Assembly: GCA_944326905.1 (NCBI GenBank)
Contig: CALVFU010000001.1
Coordinates: 62,001 to 126,000, forward strand
Source of the DNA: Candidatus Gastranaerophilales bacterium
GTDB lineage: Bacteria; Cyanobacteriota; Vampirovibrionia; Gastranaerophilales; Gastranaerophilaceae
Length of the DNA stretch: 64,000 nucleotides
Reading direction: 5' to 3'
Both the position numbers and the translations under genes were made by a program. The notes beneath the pieces were generated by a model. It was not told where the DNA came from and did not search any database. It was given only the letters and a program-made list of their open reading frames with translations. Of the stretch, positions 51,999-62,655 are shown one piece after another; positions within the stretch are counted from its first letter, which is position 1, and every line of letters starts with the position of its first letter.

Positions 51999-53363
51999 AT
52001 GGCAAATATTAAATTTGGTACAGACGGATGGCGCGGTATACTTGGACAGGAGTTTAATGAAGAGAACTTTACAAAAGTGATATACGCAATTGGCAAGTAT
52101 TTATTTGAGCATGCTAAGAATAGCATTTTAATAGGCTATGATGGGCGCCGGCTGGGCGATTATTATGCCGGGCTGGCATCAAGCATTTTATCTAATCAGG
52201 GGATAAATGTAACATTATCTTCTAAGATTGTGCCGACTCCTGTCTTGGCTTTTTATGCAGGTTTAACTTCAACTCCTGCTGTTATGCTTACGGCATCACA
52301 TAATCCGCCGGAATATCAAGGGGTAAAATTTATTCCTGAGTATGCGGGGCCTGCAGATGATAATATAACATCAGAAATAATGTCAAACCTTGGAAAGCAG
52401 ATTACGTCTGTTGATGCGGGTGTGATTAACGTTTTTGAATTTTTTGATGAGTATGAAAAACACCTTTATTCACTTATTGATTTTGAAAAGATTAAAAAAT
52501 CGGAAATCCCTTTTATATTTGACGGGCTTTATTCAAGTACAATAGGGTATTTTGACAGGATTTTAAATAATGCCGGAATCAAGTATAGTTCAATTAGAAT
52601 GGCGCACGATACTGATTTTGGCGGTGAAATGCCCGATCCTAAGCCTAAATATCTTGCTCCTCTGATTGAGAAAACAAAAGCAGGCGGTTGTATAGGGCTT
52701 GCAAACGACGGTGATGGAGACAGGTTTGGCGTAATTGATGAAGAGGGCAGTTATGTCTCGCCTAATGAAATTATATCCATTCTTGCAAAACACTTAATTG
52801 AAAATAAAGGTGCAGAAGGTTCTGTTATTAAGACAGTAGGTTCAAGTATTTTAATTGAGAAAACGGCAGATAAACTGGGTGTACCTGTTATAGAAACCGC
52901 TGTAGGATTTAAACATGTCGGAAGCGCGATGAGGGAAAATAAAGTAATTATCGGAGGGGAAGAATCCGGCGGGTTAAGTATTGGCGGACATATTCCTGAG
53001 AAAGACGGGATTTTGGCAAACCTTCTTATATTAGAAGCTATAGCATATTCAGGTAAAAAACTTAAAGAGCTGCGTAAAGATTTGTATGATTTTACCGGGG
53101 CAAAATATTACACAGACAGGATTGATTTAACTTTTACCGAGCGGGATGAGATTAGCAAAGTCCTTGATAAGTACAGAGAGGCAGAGTATATTGGAGACTT
53201 TAAGATAACACGCAAAAATTTAATTGACGGTGTAAAATTATATCTTGGCGAGGATACAACTATTTTAATAAGACCCAGCGGAACAGAACCTCTATTAAGA
53301 ATTTATTTTGAAAGTTCTGATAAGAGTGTTCTTGAAACATTAAAGAGTTTTGATTACGTTTAA
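51999..53363 (+). CDS. Phosphoglucomutase/phosphomannomutase family protein
   Basis: Alpha-D-phosphohexomutase of 454 residues, moving phosphate between C1 and C6 of a hexose. Phe-Gly-Thr-Asp-Gly-Trp-Arg-Gly starts the protein. The phosphoserine is in Thr-Ala-Ser-His-Asn-Pro, the metal loop is Asp-Gly-Asp-Gly-Asp-Arg, the sugar loop is Gly-Gly-Glu-Glu-Ser-Gly-Gly, and a C-terminal Arg-Pro-Ser-Gly-Thr-Glu-Pro phosphate site closes it. The exact hexose is not fixed by sequence. GGGAG lies upstream, and a TATAAT-like box overlaps the 5' gap from the divergent pheA. Confidence 0.93.
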   Translation: MANIKFGTDGWRGILGQEFNEENFTKVIYAIGKYLFEHAKNSILIGYDGRRLGDYYAGLASSILSNQGINVTLSSKIVPTPVLAFYAGLTSTPAVMLTASHNPPEYQGVKFIPEYAGPADDNITSEIMSNLGKQITSVDAGVINVFEFFDEYEKHLYSLIDFEKIKKSEIPFIFDGLYSSTIGYFDRILNNAGIKYSSIRMAHDTDFGGEMPDPKPKYLAPLIEKTKAGGCIGLANDGDGDRFGVIDEEGSYVSPNEIISILAKHLIENKGAEGSVIKTVGSSILIEKTADKLGVPVIETAVGFKHVGSAMRENKVIIGGEESGGLSIGGHIPEKDGILANLLILEAIAYSGKKLKELRKDLYDFTGAKYYTDRIDLTFTERDEISKVLDKYREAEYIGDFKITRKNLIDGVKLYLGEDTTILIRPSGTEPLLRIYFESSDKSVLETLKSFDYV

Positions 53364-53377
53364 AGGACATGTTTTAA

Positions 53378-54229
53378 ATGTGGGTATTATTAACAGCACT
53401 TACTTTACGAATTTTTTCCAACCCGGTTGCAAATGCCTGTCAAAAACAGCTTGGAGAAAAAACTTCATCTTTAAACGTAAATTTTTATATCGCTCTTTTA
53501 ATGTCTTTAGTGTGCGTAATTCCGGCATTTTATATTGATTGGACGGTTTACAGCACGAATTTTTGGTTTTATGTTTTTTTTGCCGGGCTTTTTTGCTTCT
53601 TGGGTACAGTTTGTCTTATTAAAGCGCTTAAGCTTGGGGAATTATCTGTTTTAGGACCTCTTAATTCTTACAAAGCAATAGTAGGACTTGTAAGTGCATT
53701 TTTGCTTTTGGGTGAACTTCCTTCAGGGTATGGAATATTTGGAATCTTCTTTATTGCAGCGGGCAGTTTAATTTTGATTTCACCTGCGCAAAATAAAAAA
53801 TGTGATAAAAATTTCTGGATTTCTATCATTCTCCGTATTTTGGCGCTTGTTTTTACCGGGTGTGAGGCAAGTATTTTAAAAAAGATAATTTTGCTCTCCT
53901 CTCCTGAAATTTCTTTTATACTCTGGTGTTTTTCAGGAGCACTGTTTAGCGGAATATTTATTATTTTAGCAGGTAAAAAAATTGAACGCCCAGAAAAGGC
54001 GGATTTGAAATTTTATATTCTTGCGGCATTTTGTCTTGGTATAATGCAGTTTTCTACTAATATTGTGTTTTCAAAAATGGAGGTCGGAACAGCTCTTGCA
54101 CTTTTTCAACTATCTTCAATCGTAAACTTGTTTTTAGGGTTTAAAATTTTTCATGAAGGCGATATGCTTAGAAAGTTTATAGGCACAGTTATTATGATTA
54201 TTGGGGCAGTTATGATTTTGGTCTTTTAA
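53378..54229 (+). CDS. EamA-family (DMT) transporter
   Basis: 283 residues with about ten hydrophobic helices in two halves of five, the EamA duplication. The first half has the Gly-x-(Leu)-x-(Pro)-Leu-Asn-Ser-Tyr region and the Leu-Gly-Glu motif. Members export metabolites such as amino acids or move nucleotide sugars; substrate unknown. AAAGGAC precedes the ATG, and the gene starts 14 bases after the phosphohexomutase, so they are likely co-transcribed. Confidence 0.85.
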   Translation: MWVLLTALTLRIFSNPVANACQKQLGEKTSSLNVNFYIALLMSLVCVIPAFYIDWTVYSTNFWFYVFFAGLFCFLGTVCLIKALKLGELSVLGPLNSYKAIVGLVSAFLLLGELPSGYGIFGIFFIAAGSLILISPAQNKKCDKNFWISIILRILALVFTGCEASILKKIILLSSPEISFILWCFSGALFSGIFIILAGKKIERPEKADLKFYILAAFCLGIMQFSTNIVFSKMEVGTALALFQLSSIVNLFLGFKIFHEGDMLRKFIGTVIMIIGAVMILVF

Positions 54230-54328
54230 AAAGCGTACCGGCAATAAATTTTAATAATTGCTTCTAAACTTCACAATTATTTTTGTTTCTGTTAGAATTT
54301 TAAGGCAAATACTTTTTTATAGGGAGAA

Positions 54329-56113
54329 ATGAAATTGAAAACACGTTTTAAAACGAACAATTGCGGGGAATTAAACCTTAGCAATATAGGTGAACAAATT
54401 ACTTTATCAGGCTGGGTATCAACTGTTAGAGACCTTGGCGGAATTTTATTTATAGAATTAAGAGACAGAAGCGGATTTTTTCAAATAGTTGCAAACCCGC
54501 AAATAAATCCAGAGGTACATAAAGCACTGGAAAAAGTAAGAAGTGAATATGTAATAACAGTTACAGGCAAAGTTACAAGACGCCCTGAGGAGACGTATAA
54601 CGAAAAGTATCCTACAGGACAGGTTGAGATGTACCCTGATACTATTGAAATTCTTGCAGAGTCTAAGGTGCTTCCGTTTGCAATAGGAGATGAAAATGTT
54701 TCTGAGGATATAAGATTAAAATACAGATACCTGGATATCAGAAGCGAGAAGATGCTGCATAACTTGAAAACAAGGCATAATATAGTCCAAGCTGTAAGGA
54801 ATTATTTAAACAAACAAGATTTTCTTGAAGTTGAAACGCCTATTCTTATAAAAACGACGCCGGAGGGCGCAAGGGATTATCTTGTGCCGTCACGAGTTCA
54901 AGAGGGTAAGTTTTTTGCACTTCCGCAGTCACCGCAAATATTTAAACAATTACTGATGGTCGGCGGTATTGAAAAATATTACCAGATTGCAAAGTGTTTC
55001 CGTGACGAGGACTTAAGAGCAGACAGACAGCCTGAGTTTACCCAAATAGATATGGAATTATCTTTTGTGGAGCAGCAAGATGTAATTAACACAGTTGAAG
55101 GACTTTTAGTTGAGGCATTTAAGGCTGCAGGAGTTGAAATTAAGCCTCCGTTTATTCAAATGCCTTGGCAGGAAGCTATGGACAGATACGGTTCGGATAA
55201 ACCTGATACACGTTTTGGGCTTGAATTGTTTGATATTGGTGATATTATTCTCCAATCAGAGTTTGAGATTGTTAAGAAAACACTTCAAGCCGGCGGTATT
55301 GTCCGCGGAATAAGAATACCTGGCGGGGCTAAGTATTCCAGAAAAGATATTGATGATATTACAAAACTTGCAGTATCATTCGGTGCTAAAGCTTTGGCAA
55401 ATATTATTTATTTAGAGGATGGGACGGCAAAATCACCTGTATTGAAGTTTGTGACAGAAGAGCAGGCAAAACAAATTCAGGAAAGAGCAGGCGCAGTTGC
55501 AGGTGATATTATTTTCTTTGTTGCAGACAAACCGAAACTGGTTTATGACATTATGGGCAGATTGAGATTGCATTTTGGTAAATCTCTTAATTTGATTGAT
55601 GAGAATAAACATAATCTTCTATGGGTTGTTGATTTTCCGATGTTTGAATATTCGGAAGAAGAAGGCAGATATATGGCTATGCACCATCCGTTTACTTCTC
55701 CTAACCTTGAAGATTTGGATAAATTAGACAGCGGAGATTTAGGGAATGTTAAGTCAATTGCCTATGATATTGTATACAATGGCACTGAACTTGGCGGAGG
55801 CTCTGTAAGAATCCACTCGTCAGAAGTTCAAAAGAAAATATTTAAGGCACTCGGATTAACTGAGGAAGAAGCGGCAGAAAAATTCGGATTTATGGTAAAC
55901 GCACTTCAATACGGAACACCTCCGCATGCAGGGCTTGCAATCGGCTTAGATAGACTTGTTGCTCTGTTGTGCCGCACAGACTCTATACGCGATGTAATTG
56001 CATTTCCAAAAAATGCAAGCGCAAAAGACTTGATGAGCGATGCGCCGGGCGAAGCTTCAATTCAGCAGCTTAGGGAATTGCATATTAAGAGTACGGTTAA
56101 TCATAATAAATAA
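54329..56113 (+). CDS. aspS: Aspartate-tRNA ligase
   Basis: Class II aminoacyl-tRNA synthetase of 594 residues, the bacterial length. An N-terminal OB-fold anticodon domain (about 15-105), motif 2 (Phe-Arg-Asp-Glu-Asp-Leu-Arg-Ala-Asp-Arg-Gln-Pro-Glu-Phe-Thr-Gln), the GAD insert (about 290-420) and motif 3 (Gly-Leu-Ala-Ile-Gly-Leu-Asp-Arg) are all intact. AGGGAGAA precedes the ATG. A GC-rich terminator follows directly. Discriminating versus non-discriminating type cannot be settled from sequence here. Confidence 0.96.
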   Translation: MKLKTRFKTNNCGELNLSNIGEQITLSGWVSTVRDLGGILFIELRDRSGFFQIVANPQINPEVHKALEKVRSEYVITVTGKVTRRPEETYNEKYPTGQVEMYPDTIEILAESKVLPFAIGDENVSEDIRLKYRYLDIRSEKMLHNLKTRHNIVQAVRNYLNKQDFLEVETPILIKTTPEGARDYLVPSRVQEGKFFALPQSPQIFKQLLMVGGIEKYYQIAKCFRDEDLRADRQPEFTQIDMELSFVEQQDVINTVEGLLVEAFKAAGVEIKPPFIQMPWQEAMDRYGSDKPDTRFGLELFDIGDIILQSEFEIVKKTLQAGGIVRGIRIPGGAKYSRKDIDDITKLAVSFGAKALANIIYLEDGTAKSPVLKFVTEEQAKQIQERAGAVAGDIIFFVADKPKLVYDIMGRLRLHFGKSLNLIDENKHNLLWVVDFPMFEYSEEEGRYMAMHHPFTSPNLEDLDKLDSGDLGNVKSIAYDIVYNGTELGGGSVRIHSSEVQKKIFKALGLTEEEAAEKFGFMVNALQYGTPPHAGLAIGLDRLVALLCRTDSIRDVIAFPKNASAKDLMSDAPGEASIQQLRELHIKSTVNHNK

Positions 56114-56123
56114 TTAATGCTAA

Positions 56124-56155
56124 GCCCGGCGGAATAAAATTCCGCCGGACTTTTG
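56124..56155 (+). terminator. Terminator after aspS
   Basis: CCGGCGGAAT-AAA-ATTCCGCCGG followed by ACTTTTG, starting about 15 bases past the aspS stop. Confidence 0.88.
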
Positions 56156-56177
56156 TATCTAAATGAAAGGAGCCGGT

Positions 56178-56540
56178 TTAACCGAATAAAGGTTTCTGAA
56201 GAAGAGCAGGATATTTTGCGTCTATTTCATATACTCCCTCTTCTGATGCATGGATATAAGCATCTATAACTTTATCAATCGGAGCAAAGACTTTAACACT
56301 GCAGCCGTTGTTTAGTGTCATATATGCACCGTTAGCAATTTCGATACCATCATCGTCATCATCACGGTCATCGTCATAATCGTCTCTCTCGTGCGGCTTT
56401 TTATCAATATAAGTATCCTTACTTATTGATGTGATTTCTTTTGTATTAAGGGCTGTTGTTGCAATTCCTCCGCGTCCGTCTTTTGCATGAACAACCAGCA
56501 GTCCTCTAAACTGTGGTGCTGCGTCAGGGCTTAGCTTCAT
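56178..56540 (-). CDS. Small protein with Phe-Arg-Gly start and Asp-rich loop
   Basis: 120 residues from the ATG at 56540, chosen because GGAGG lies 6 bases before it; a longer frame to 56591 has no binding site. Residues 10-13 (Gln-Phe-Arg-Gly) carry the recurring F-x-G motif. A run of Asp/Arg residues at about 52-64 sits between two beta-rich segments, and the C-terminus ends in Pro-Leu-Phe-Gly. I do not recognise a domain. The upstream region has two TTGTAAA-like boxes with 10-bp period (56606-56622). Confidence 0.65.
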   Translation of the reverse strand: MKLSPDAAPQFRGLLVVHAKDGRGGIATTALNTKEITSISKDTYIDKKPHERDDYDDDRDDDDDGIEIANGAYMTLNNGCSVKVFAPIDKVIDAYIHASEEGVYEIDAKYPALLQKPLFG

Positions 56541-56605
56541 ATAAACCTCCTTTTTCTTTGTATGAAACAGGTGAATATAAAAAATTGTCATGATTTTATG
56601 AAAAA

Positions 56606-56622
56606 TTTACAAATATTAACAA
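56606..56622 (-). promoter_or_regulatory. Tandem TGTAAA-like boxes upstream of the FRG protein
   Basis: Minus strand: TTGTTAA (56616-56622) and TTGTAAA (56606-56612), 10-bp period, as at the sigma-28-like sites. No sigma-28 boxes follow. Confidence 0.35.
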
Positions 56623-56715
56623 TGTGTTACCCTTTAATATTATATAAATGTTGCACTTCTTGCATGTTTGTAGTACTCTAATTGGGTATTAAAAGGAGTA
56701 ATAGAGGATAAAATT

Positions 56716-58008
56716 ATGAAAGCAACAATCGAAAAAGAACCGCAAAACGTAGTAAAAATTCATATAGAAGTACCAGCAGCAGATGCTGTGGATGCTTATA
56801 ACAAGGCTTGTAAAAAGCTTGCACAGTATGTTAATATCCCGGGATTTAGAAAAGGTAAAGCCCCAAGAAATATTGTCGAACAAAATATAGGCGAAGATAG
56901 AATTAAGCACGAAGCACTTGAATCTGAACTGCCTAAAATTATGGATAAAGTGATTGAAGAAAACAAACTCAATGTTGCAACTCAGCCTTATGTTGAATCT
57001 TATGATTTTAAAATCGGAGAAGATTTAAAAATCACTGCAAAAGTAGAATTAATGCCGGAAATTACTTTAGGGGAATATAAGTCATTAACACTTGAAGTCG
57101 GCGGTTTAAAACAGCCAGAAAATGCGGTTGATGAACAATTAGAAACCCTGCGCAAGCAAGCGGCAGCTCTTGAACTGGTTGTTGAAAGAAACACAGTTAA
57201 AGATGATGTTATTGTATTTGATTTTGAAGGTTTTGTTGATGGTACAAAAATTGAGCATGGCGATGCGAAAAATTATTCAATGGATTTAGCCAACTCAGGT
57301 TTTATCCCTGGATTTGCTGAGCAGCTGGTTGACAGACCACTTAATGAAGAATTTGAAATCAATGTAACATTCCCTGAAAGCTACCACCAAAAAGAACTTG
57401 CAGGAAAGTCGGCAGTATTTAAATGCAAGATTAATGAAATTAAGACAAGAATACTTCCTGAATTAAATGATGAGTTCGCCCAAAAAGCTGGTCCTTTTAA
57501 AACTTTGGATGAATTAAAAGCAGATATTCAAAAATATCTCGATAATCAAAAAGAAAATGCTGATCGTGCAGCTTCTGAAAAAACATTAATGGATAAAATT
57601 ATTGAAACAACAAAACTTGATATTCAAGATTCAATGATACAAAGAGAGGCAGATACTCTTCTTGAAGAATATAAACAAAGACTTAAAATGCAAGGCTTTA
57701 CTTGGGAACAGGCTCTTCAATCCCACGGATATGATGAAATAATGAAAGAGCTTAAGGAAGACGCATTGTATAGAATCAAATGCTCAATGATTATTAATAA
57801 AATTGCGGAAGCCGAAAATATAAAAGTTGAACCATCAGACTTTACGGCAAAACTTTCATCAATGGCACAAATTTATAATATGGACACCAAGACCATGTTA
57901 AAGGAAATGGGCAGCAACCCGCAAATACTTAATCAGATATCACAACAGGTTTTGACGGAAAAAGTTGTAGAGTTCTTATTAGCCAACAATACAATAAAGT
58001 TTGTTTAA
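56716..58008 (+). CDS. tig: Trigger factor
   Basis: Ribosome-bound chaperone and proline isomerase. 430 residues: the ribosome-binding domain with the Gly-Phe-Arg-Lys-Gly-Lys-(Ala)-Pro signature at about 45-52, the FKBP-like domain (about 150-245, Phe-Ile-Pro-Gly-Phe-Ala-Glu-Gln-Leu), and a long helical C-terminal domain. GAGG lies before the ATG. A promoter with TTGCAC-N17-TACTCT is present upstream. It starts the tig-clpP-clpX-polA cluster, a very common bacterial order. Confidence 0.96.
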   Translation: MKATIEKEPQNVVKIHIEVPAADAVDAYNKACKKLAQYVNIPGFRKGKAPRNIVEQNIGEDRIKHEALESELPKIMDKVIEENKLNVATQPYVESYDFKIGEDLKITAKVELMPEITLGEYKSLTLEVGGLKQPENAVDEQLETLRKQAAALELVVERNTVKDDVIVFDFEGFVDGTKIEHGDAKNYSMDLANSGFIPGFAEQLVDRPLNEEFEINVTFPESYHQKELAGKSAVFKCKINEIKTRILPELNDEFAQKAGPFKTLDELKADIQKYLDNQKENADRAASEKTLMDKIIETTKLDIQDSMIQREADTLLEEYKQRLKMQGFTWEQALQSHGYDEIMKELKEDALYRIKCSMIINKIAEAENIKVEPSDFTAKLSSMAQIYNMDTKTMLKEMGSNPQILNQISQQVLTEKVVEFLLANNTIKFV

Positions 58009-58057
58009 ATCTGAAAAATAATGTATAATGTATCTGGTAGAAAGAAAGGAAAAAGAG

Positions 58058-58645
58058 ATGAGTTATATACCTGTAGTAATAGAGCAGTCAAGCCGCGGAG
58101 AAAGGTCTTTTGATATATTTTCACGCCTGTTAAGAGAAAGAATTATTTTTCTAGGCACTCCGATTGATGATATGGTAGCAAACTTAATTGTTGCACAAAT
58201 GCTGCTGCTTGACAGTGAAAACCCAGAGAAAGATATTATGTTATACATAAACAGCCCGGGAGGAAGTGTTACTGCCGGTTTTGCAATCTATGATACAATG
58301 CAGCACATTAGAGCAGATGTTTGTACAATTTGTTTGGGACAGGCAGCTTCAATGGGCGCATTCCTTCTTTCATCAGGTGCTAAAGGGAAGAGAATGGCTC
58401 TTCCGCACTCAAGAGTACTTATCCACCAGCCTTTAGGCGGCGCGCAAGGGCAGGCTACTGATATTGAAATTCAGGCAGCTGAGATTATCAGGATTAAAAA
58501 ATCTTTGAATGAAATCCTTGCAGCTAATACTGGTCAATCACTAAAGAAAATAGAAAAAGATACCGATAGAGATTACATTATGACTCCGCAAGAGGCACTT
58601 GAATACGGTATGATTGACAAGGTCGTAACTAAAGACTCTATGTAA
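58058..58645 (+). CDS. clpP: ATP-dependent Clp protease proteolytic subunit
   Basis: Serine protease that forms the 14-mer chamber used by ClpX. 195 residues from the ATG at 58058, which has AAAGGAAAAAGAG before it; an upstream in-frame ATG at 58028 adds ten residues without a binding site. The catalytic Ser is in Gly-Gln-Ala-Ala-Ser-Met-Gly-Ala, the His in [10 protein letters not shown], and the Asp in the region Thr-Asp-Arg-Asp. Twelve bases separate it from clpX. Confidence 0.96.
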   Translation: MSYIPVVIEQSSRGERSFDIFSRLLRERIIFLGTPIDDMVANLIVAQMLLLDSENPEKDIMLYINSPGGSVTAGFAIYDTMQHIRADVCTICLGQAASMGAFLLSSGAKGKRMALPHSRVLIHQPLGGAQGQATDIEIQAAEIIRIKKSLNEILAANTGQSLKKIEKDTDRDYIMTPQEALEYGMIDKVVTKDSM

Positions 58646-58657
58646 TAGGAGAATATT

Positions 58658-59947
58658 ATGTCATTAAATGACAGATTAAAATGTTCATTTTGCGGCAAGA
58701 CCCAGGATCAGGTTAAAAAACTGATTGCGGGTCCTGATGTTTATATTTGCGATGAGTGTGTTGAACTCTGTAACGAGATTTTAGATGAGGAATTTTTTGA
58801 AGGTAAAAGCACTGAAGAACAAAAGCAGAGCGAGGAGCGTGAAGCTGATACATCATCAATACCTAAGCCGCAGGAGATAAAGGCTTACCTAGACCAGCAT
58901 ATTGTAGGGCAGGATGATGCCAAGAAAGTACTTTCTGTAGCAGTTTATAACCACTACAAGCGGCTTTTGCATAACAAAGAAAATTCTGATGTTGAAATTC
59001 AAAAATCAAACATTCTTCTTGTCGGACCGACGGGAAGCGGTAAAACACTTCTTGCCCAAACATTGGCAAAAATGCTTGATGTACCGTTTGCAGTTGCTGA
59101 TGCAACTACATTAACAGAAGCCGGCTATGTTGGTGATGATGTTGAAAATATCCTTTTAAGGCTTTATCAGAATGCTGATTATGACGCTCAAAAAGCCGAA
59201 CGCGGAATTATATATATAGATGAAATCGATAAAATTGCAAGAAAATCCGAAAATACATCTATAACTCGTGATGTCTCTGGTGAAGGTGTTCAGCAGGCAT
59301 TATTAAAAATGATTGAAGGTACTATTGCAAATGTCCCTCCGCAAGGCGGCAGAAAACACCCGCATCAGGAGTTTATCCAAATTGATACAAAGAATATTCT
59401 GTTTATTGTTGGCGGTGCCTTTGTTGACTTGGATAAGATTATTGAACACCGTGTTAAGGAAGGCTCATCAATCGGATTTGGCTCTAAGGCTCCTGCAACA
59501 CAGGCAGAAAAAGAAGCGCAGCAGGCAAAGCTGCTTAAAAAGCTGCAGCCTGAAGACTTACTTAAGTTTGGTTTGATTCCTGAGTTTATAGGTCGTATTC
59601 CTGTTTATGCTGTTCTTGATGCTTTGGATGAAAAAACTCTTAAGATGATTTTAACAGAGCCTAAGAACGCTGTTATTAAACAGTATCAATGCTTATTAAA
59701 AATGGACGGCGTTGATTTAGAGTTTGAAGACGACGCAATTACTCTTATTGCACAAAAGGCAATTAAGCGTAAGACAGGCGCGCGCGCGCTTAAGTCAATT
59801 GTAGAAGAACTTATGCTTGATATTATGTACGAAATTCCGGGTAAAGAGGATGTAACTAAATACGTTATAACTAAAGAAATGGTAGAGAACATGAATCAGG
59901 CAGAGCTTATTCATTTGCCGCAAAAGAGTGAAGCAGAAATCGCATGA
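58658..59947 (+). CDS. clpX: ATP-dependent Clp protease ATPase ClpX
   Basis: Unfoldase partner of ClpP. 429 residues. The N-terminal zinc finger (Cys-x2-Cys then Cys-x2-Cys) recognises substrates. The AAA+ core has the Walker A Gly-Pro-Thr-Gly-Ser-Gly-Lys-Thr, Walker B Ile-Ile-Tyr-Ile-Asp-Glu-Ile-Asp-Lys and the Gly-Tyr-Val-Gly-Asp pore loop. The IGF-type loop that docks ClpP appears as Ser-Ile-Gly-Phe-Gly at about 270. AGGAG lies before the ATG. Its stop overlaps the polA start by 4 bases. Confidence 0.97.
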   Translation: MSLNDRLKCSFCGKTQDQVKKLIAGPDVYICDECVELCNEILDEEFFEGKSTEEQKQSEEREADTSSIPKPQEIKAYLDQHIVGQDDAKKVLSVAVYNHYKRLLHNKENSDVEIQKSNILLVGPTGSGKTLLAQTLAKMLDVPFAVADATTLTEAGYVGDDVENILLRLYQNADYDAQKAERGIIYIDEIDKIARKSENTSITRDVSGEGVQQALLKMIEGTIANVPPQGGRKHPHQEFIQIDTKNILFIVGGAFVDLDKIIEHRVKEGSSIGFGSKAPATQAEKEAQQAKLLKKLQPEDLLKFGLIPEFIGRIPVYAVLDALDEKTLKMILTEPKNAVIKQYQCLLKMDGVDLEFEDDAITLIAQKAIKRKTGARALKSIVEELMLDIMYEIPGKEDVTKYVITKEMVENMNQAELIHLPQKSEAEIA

Positions 59948-62655
59948 GAAAAACTTTAATCTTAATTGATGGTCATTCTTTGGCGTTCAGGCAGTATTTT
60001 GCACTGGAACGTACTGGAATGAAAACAGCGCAAAATATTCCAAGCTGGGCTGTTTATGGCTTTTTTAAAGCGGTTTTTGATTTACTTTTAAAAATAAAGC
60101 CGGATTTTATAGCTGTTGCATTTGATGTTGGAAGGCAGACTTTCAGGGTAGAAAAATACGAACAGTACAAAGCCAACCGCGAAACAATGCCGGATGCAAT
60201 GCGTATTCAGATGGGGCTTATTGTAGAAGGATTGAAGGCTTTTGATATTCCTATTTATACCAAGGAAGGATATGAAGCCGATGATGTTATAGGTACTATT
60301 TCAAGAATTGCATCTGAGGCAGGACACAATACACTAATACTTACCGGTGACCAAGACGCATTCCAGCTTATTGATGATGAAGGGCAGGTTAAGGTTTTAA
60401 TTCCAAGTAAAGGTGATTTGATTGAGTATGATAAAAATCAGGTTTATGCAAAGCTGGGCGTTTATCCAAACCAGATTACCGACTATAAAGGTCTAAGGGG
60501 CGATACAAGCGACAATATCCCGGGAATAAGGGGGATAGGAGAAAAGACCGCACAAAAACTTTTAAACAGATACCCTAACCTTGAAGCAGTGCTTAACGAT
60601 TGCGGCAATATTCCTGAAAAAGCTGTAAGAGAAAAAATATGCAGCGGGAAAGAGTCTGCCGTTTTGAGTAAAGAACTTGCAACAATTATACGCGATGTGG
60701 ATATTGATTTTGATATTAATTCTGCCTGCGTTGCCATGCCGGAGCTGGAAAAAGTCTCAGACTTTTTGCGCGGAATGCAGTTTTACAGCTTTATAAAAAA
60801 TATCAATAAGATTTTATCCGCGTTTAATTCTTCGTCACCTTGTGAAGATAATAAAGCCTCTGAGCAGCAAATTTTAATTACTCCCAAAAACGAAGATAAC
60901 AGTAAAGCCGTTCAGCAGAATTTGTTTACTCAAGTGATGAAGGAGTCTGTAAATGATGTTGAGTTTGATTATACAATAGTTTCAGATTTAGCAGCAGCAA
61001 AAGAACTTGCTGATAAATTTACGGCATCGCAAGAATTGGCTATAAAGGCATTATATACAGCTGATAAAAAAGAGCTTGCCGGATTTGCTGTTTCGGATGG
61101 AAATAATTATTATTTTGGAATGGAATATTTTGATATTTTGCGTCCGATAATTGAATCTGAAAAAATAAAAAAAATTTCGTGGGATGCAAAATCCGATATT
61201 AAAACACTTTTAGATAAGGGTGTTATATATCGCGGCTTAAGTTACGATGTAATGCTTGCAAGTTATGTGAGCGATCCAAACCGCAACCACTCGCTTGAAG
61301 CTCAAGGGCTTGATTTTATAAATCACGTAATACTTGAGCGCGGGGCAGCAAATACTGACGATAAAATATACGCTTGTGACTGTGTTTATACGATTAGAAA
61401 GCTTGCTGAATATTGGAGAGAGCAGCTTACTGACAAGGAGCAGAAGCTTGTAGCTGATATAGAAGTTCCATTAACAGTTGTACTTGCCAAAATGGAAAAT
61501 ACGGGTGTTGCAATTAATGCAGAATATCTTGAGGAACTTTCTTCATATATGAGAGAAAAGCTTGCAGAATTAGAAGATATAATTTATCAGATGGCAGGTA
61601 CCCCATTTAATATTAATTCGCCTAAACAGGTAGCAGAAATTTTGTACGACAAACTCGGTATAAAATCTAAGAAGAAAAAATCAAGAACAACTTCTGCGGA
61701 GGTTTTAGAGGAGCTTGCAGAAGATAATGAGATATGCGAATATATTTTGCAGCACAGAAAATTCAGCAAGCTTAAATCCACATACACAGATGTTTTACCA
61801 ACACTGGTTGATAAGCGCGACGGGCGTGTACATACAACGTTTAATCAAGCTCTTACTGCAACAGGCAGACTATCCTCGTCTAATCCTAATTTACAAAATA
61901 TTCCAATAAGAACGGAGGAAGGAAATAAAATTAGAAGTGCTTTTTGCGCGCAAGATAGAGAAAATAGTGTTATTTTATCAGCAGATTATTCGCAGATAGA
62001 GTTAAGGCTGCTAGCTCACGTATCAGGAGATGAACACTTAATCGAAGCTTTTAACGAAGGAATAGATATTCATACAAGAACTGCCTCCAAGGTATTTGGC
62101 GTAACGCCGGATGAGGTTACAAAAGATATGCGCCGCAAGGCTAAAGCTGTAAACTTTGGTATTGTATACGGGCAGTCAAAATACGGACTTGCAAAATCTA
62201 TTAACGTTACTGCCGCTGACGCACAAGAATTTATTGATAAATATTTTGAACATTTTCCAAAAGTACATGAGTATATGGAGTACGAGCGGGAATTTGCAGC
62301 AGAGCATGGGTATGTAGAAACGATGTACGGCAGACGCCGTTATCTTGGGGCGGAGTTAAGCAGTTCCAATTTTCAAATACGTGAATTTGCCCAACGCGCA
62401 GCCATTAATCAGCCGCTCCAAGGCAGTGCCGCTGATTTAATAAAAATGGCAATGATTGAAGCAGATAAACGTTTAACAAAGGGCGGGTACAAAACCAGAA
62501 TGATTTTACAAGTCCACGATGAACTTATATTTGAAGTTCCAAAGTCTGAGCTTGAAGATATTAAAGCGCTGGTAAAAGAAGCAATGGAGTTAGGTCAGCC
62601 ATTAAAGGTTAAACTGGAAGTAGATATAGCTGCGGGGGCAACATGGAACGAATAA
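59944..62655 (+). CDS. polA: DNA polymerase I
   Basis: 903 residues: N-terminal 5'-3' exonuclease (about 1-290), a 3'-5' exonuclease-like domain (about 320-490) and the polymerase domain, with motif A (Asp-Tyr-Ser-Gln-Ile-Glu-Leu-Arg), motif B (Arg-Arg-x-Ala-Lys-x-x-Asn-Phe-Gly-x-x-Tyr-Gly) and motif C (Val-His-Asp-Glu). The proofreading site looks lost: the Asp-x-Glu of exo motif I is replaced by Ala-Ile-Lys, as in some Gram-positive PolA. The GTG/ATG question does not arise; the ATG overlaps the clpX stop (ATGA). Confidence 0.97.
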   Translation: MRKTLILIDGHSLAFRQYFALERTGMKTAQNIPSWAVYGFFKAVFDLLLKIKPDFIAVAFDVGRQTFRVEKYEQYKANRETMPDAMRIQMGLIVEGLKAFDIPIYTKEGYEADDVIGTISRIASEAGHNTLILTGDQDAFQLIDDEGQVKVLIPSKGDLIEYDKNQVYAKLGVYPNQITDYKGLRGDTSDNIPGIRGIGEKTAQKLLNRYPNLEAVLNDCGNIPEKAVREKICSGKESAVLSKELATIIRDVDIDFDINSACVAMPELEKVSDFLRGMQFYSFIKNINKILSAFNSSSPCEDNKASEQQILITPKNEDNSKAVQQNLFTQVMKESVNDVEFDYTIVSDLAAAKELADKFTASQELAIKALYTADKKELAGFAVSDGNNYYFGMEYFDILRPIIESEKIKKISWDAKSDIKTLLDKGVIYRGLSYDVMLASYVSDPNRNHSLEAQGLDFINHVILERGAANTDDKIYACDCVYTIRKLAEYWREQLTDKEQKLVADIEVPLTVVLAKMENTGVAINAEYLEELSSYMREKLAELEDIIYQMAGTPFNINSPKQVAEILYDKLGIKSKKKKSRTTSAEVLEELAEDNEICEYILQHRKFSKLKSTYTDVLPTLVDKRDGRVHTTFNQALTATGRLSSSNPNLQNIPIRTEEGNKIRSAFCAQDRENSVILSADYSQIELRLLAHVSGDEHLIEAFNEGIDIHTRTASKVFGVTPDEVTKDMRRKAKAVNFGIVYGQSKYGLAKSINVTAADAQEFIDKYFEHFPKVHEYMEYEREFAAEHGYVETMYGRRRYLGAELSSSNFQIREFAQRAAINQPLQGSAADLIKMAMIEADKRLTKGGYKTRMILQVHDELIFEVPKSELEDIKALVKEAMELGQPLKVKLEVDIAAGATWNE

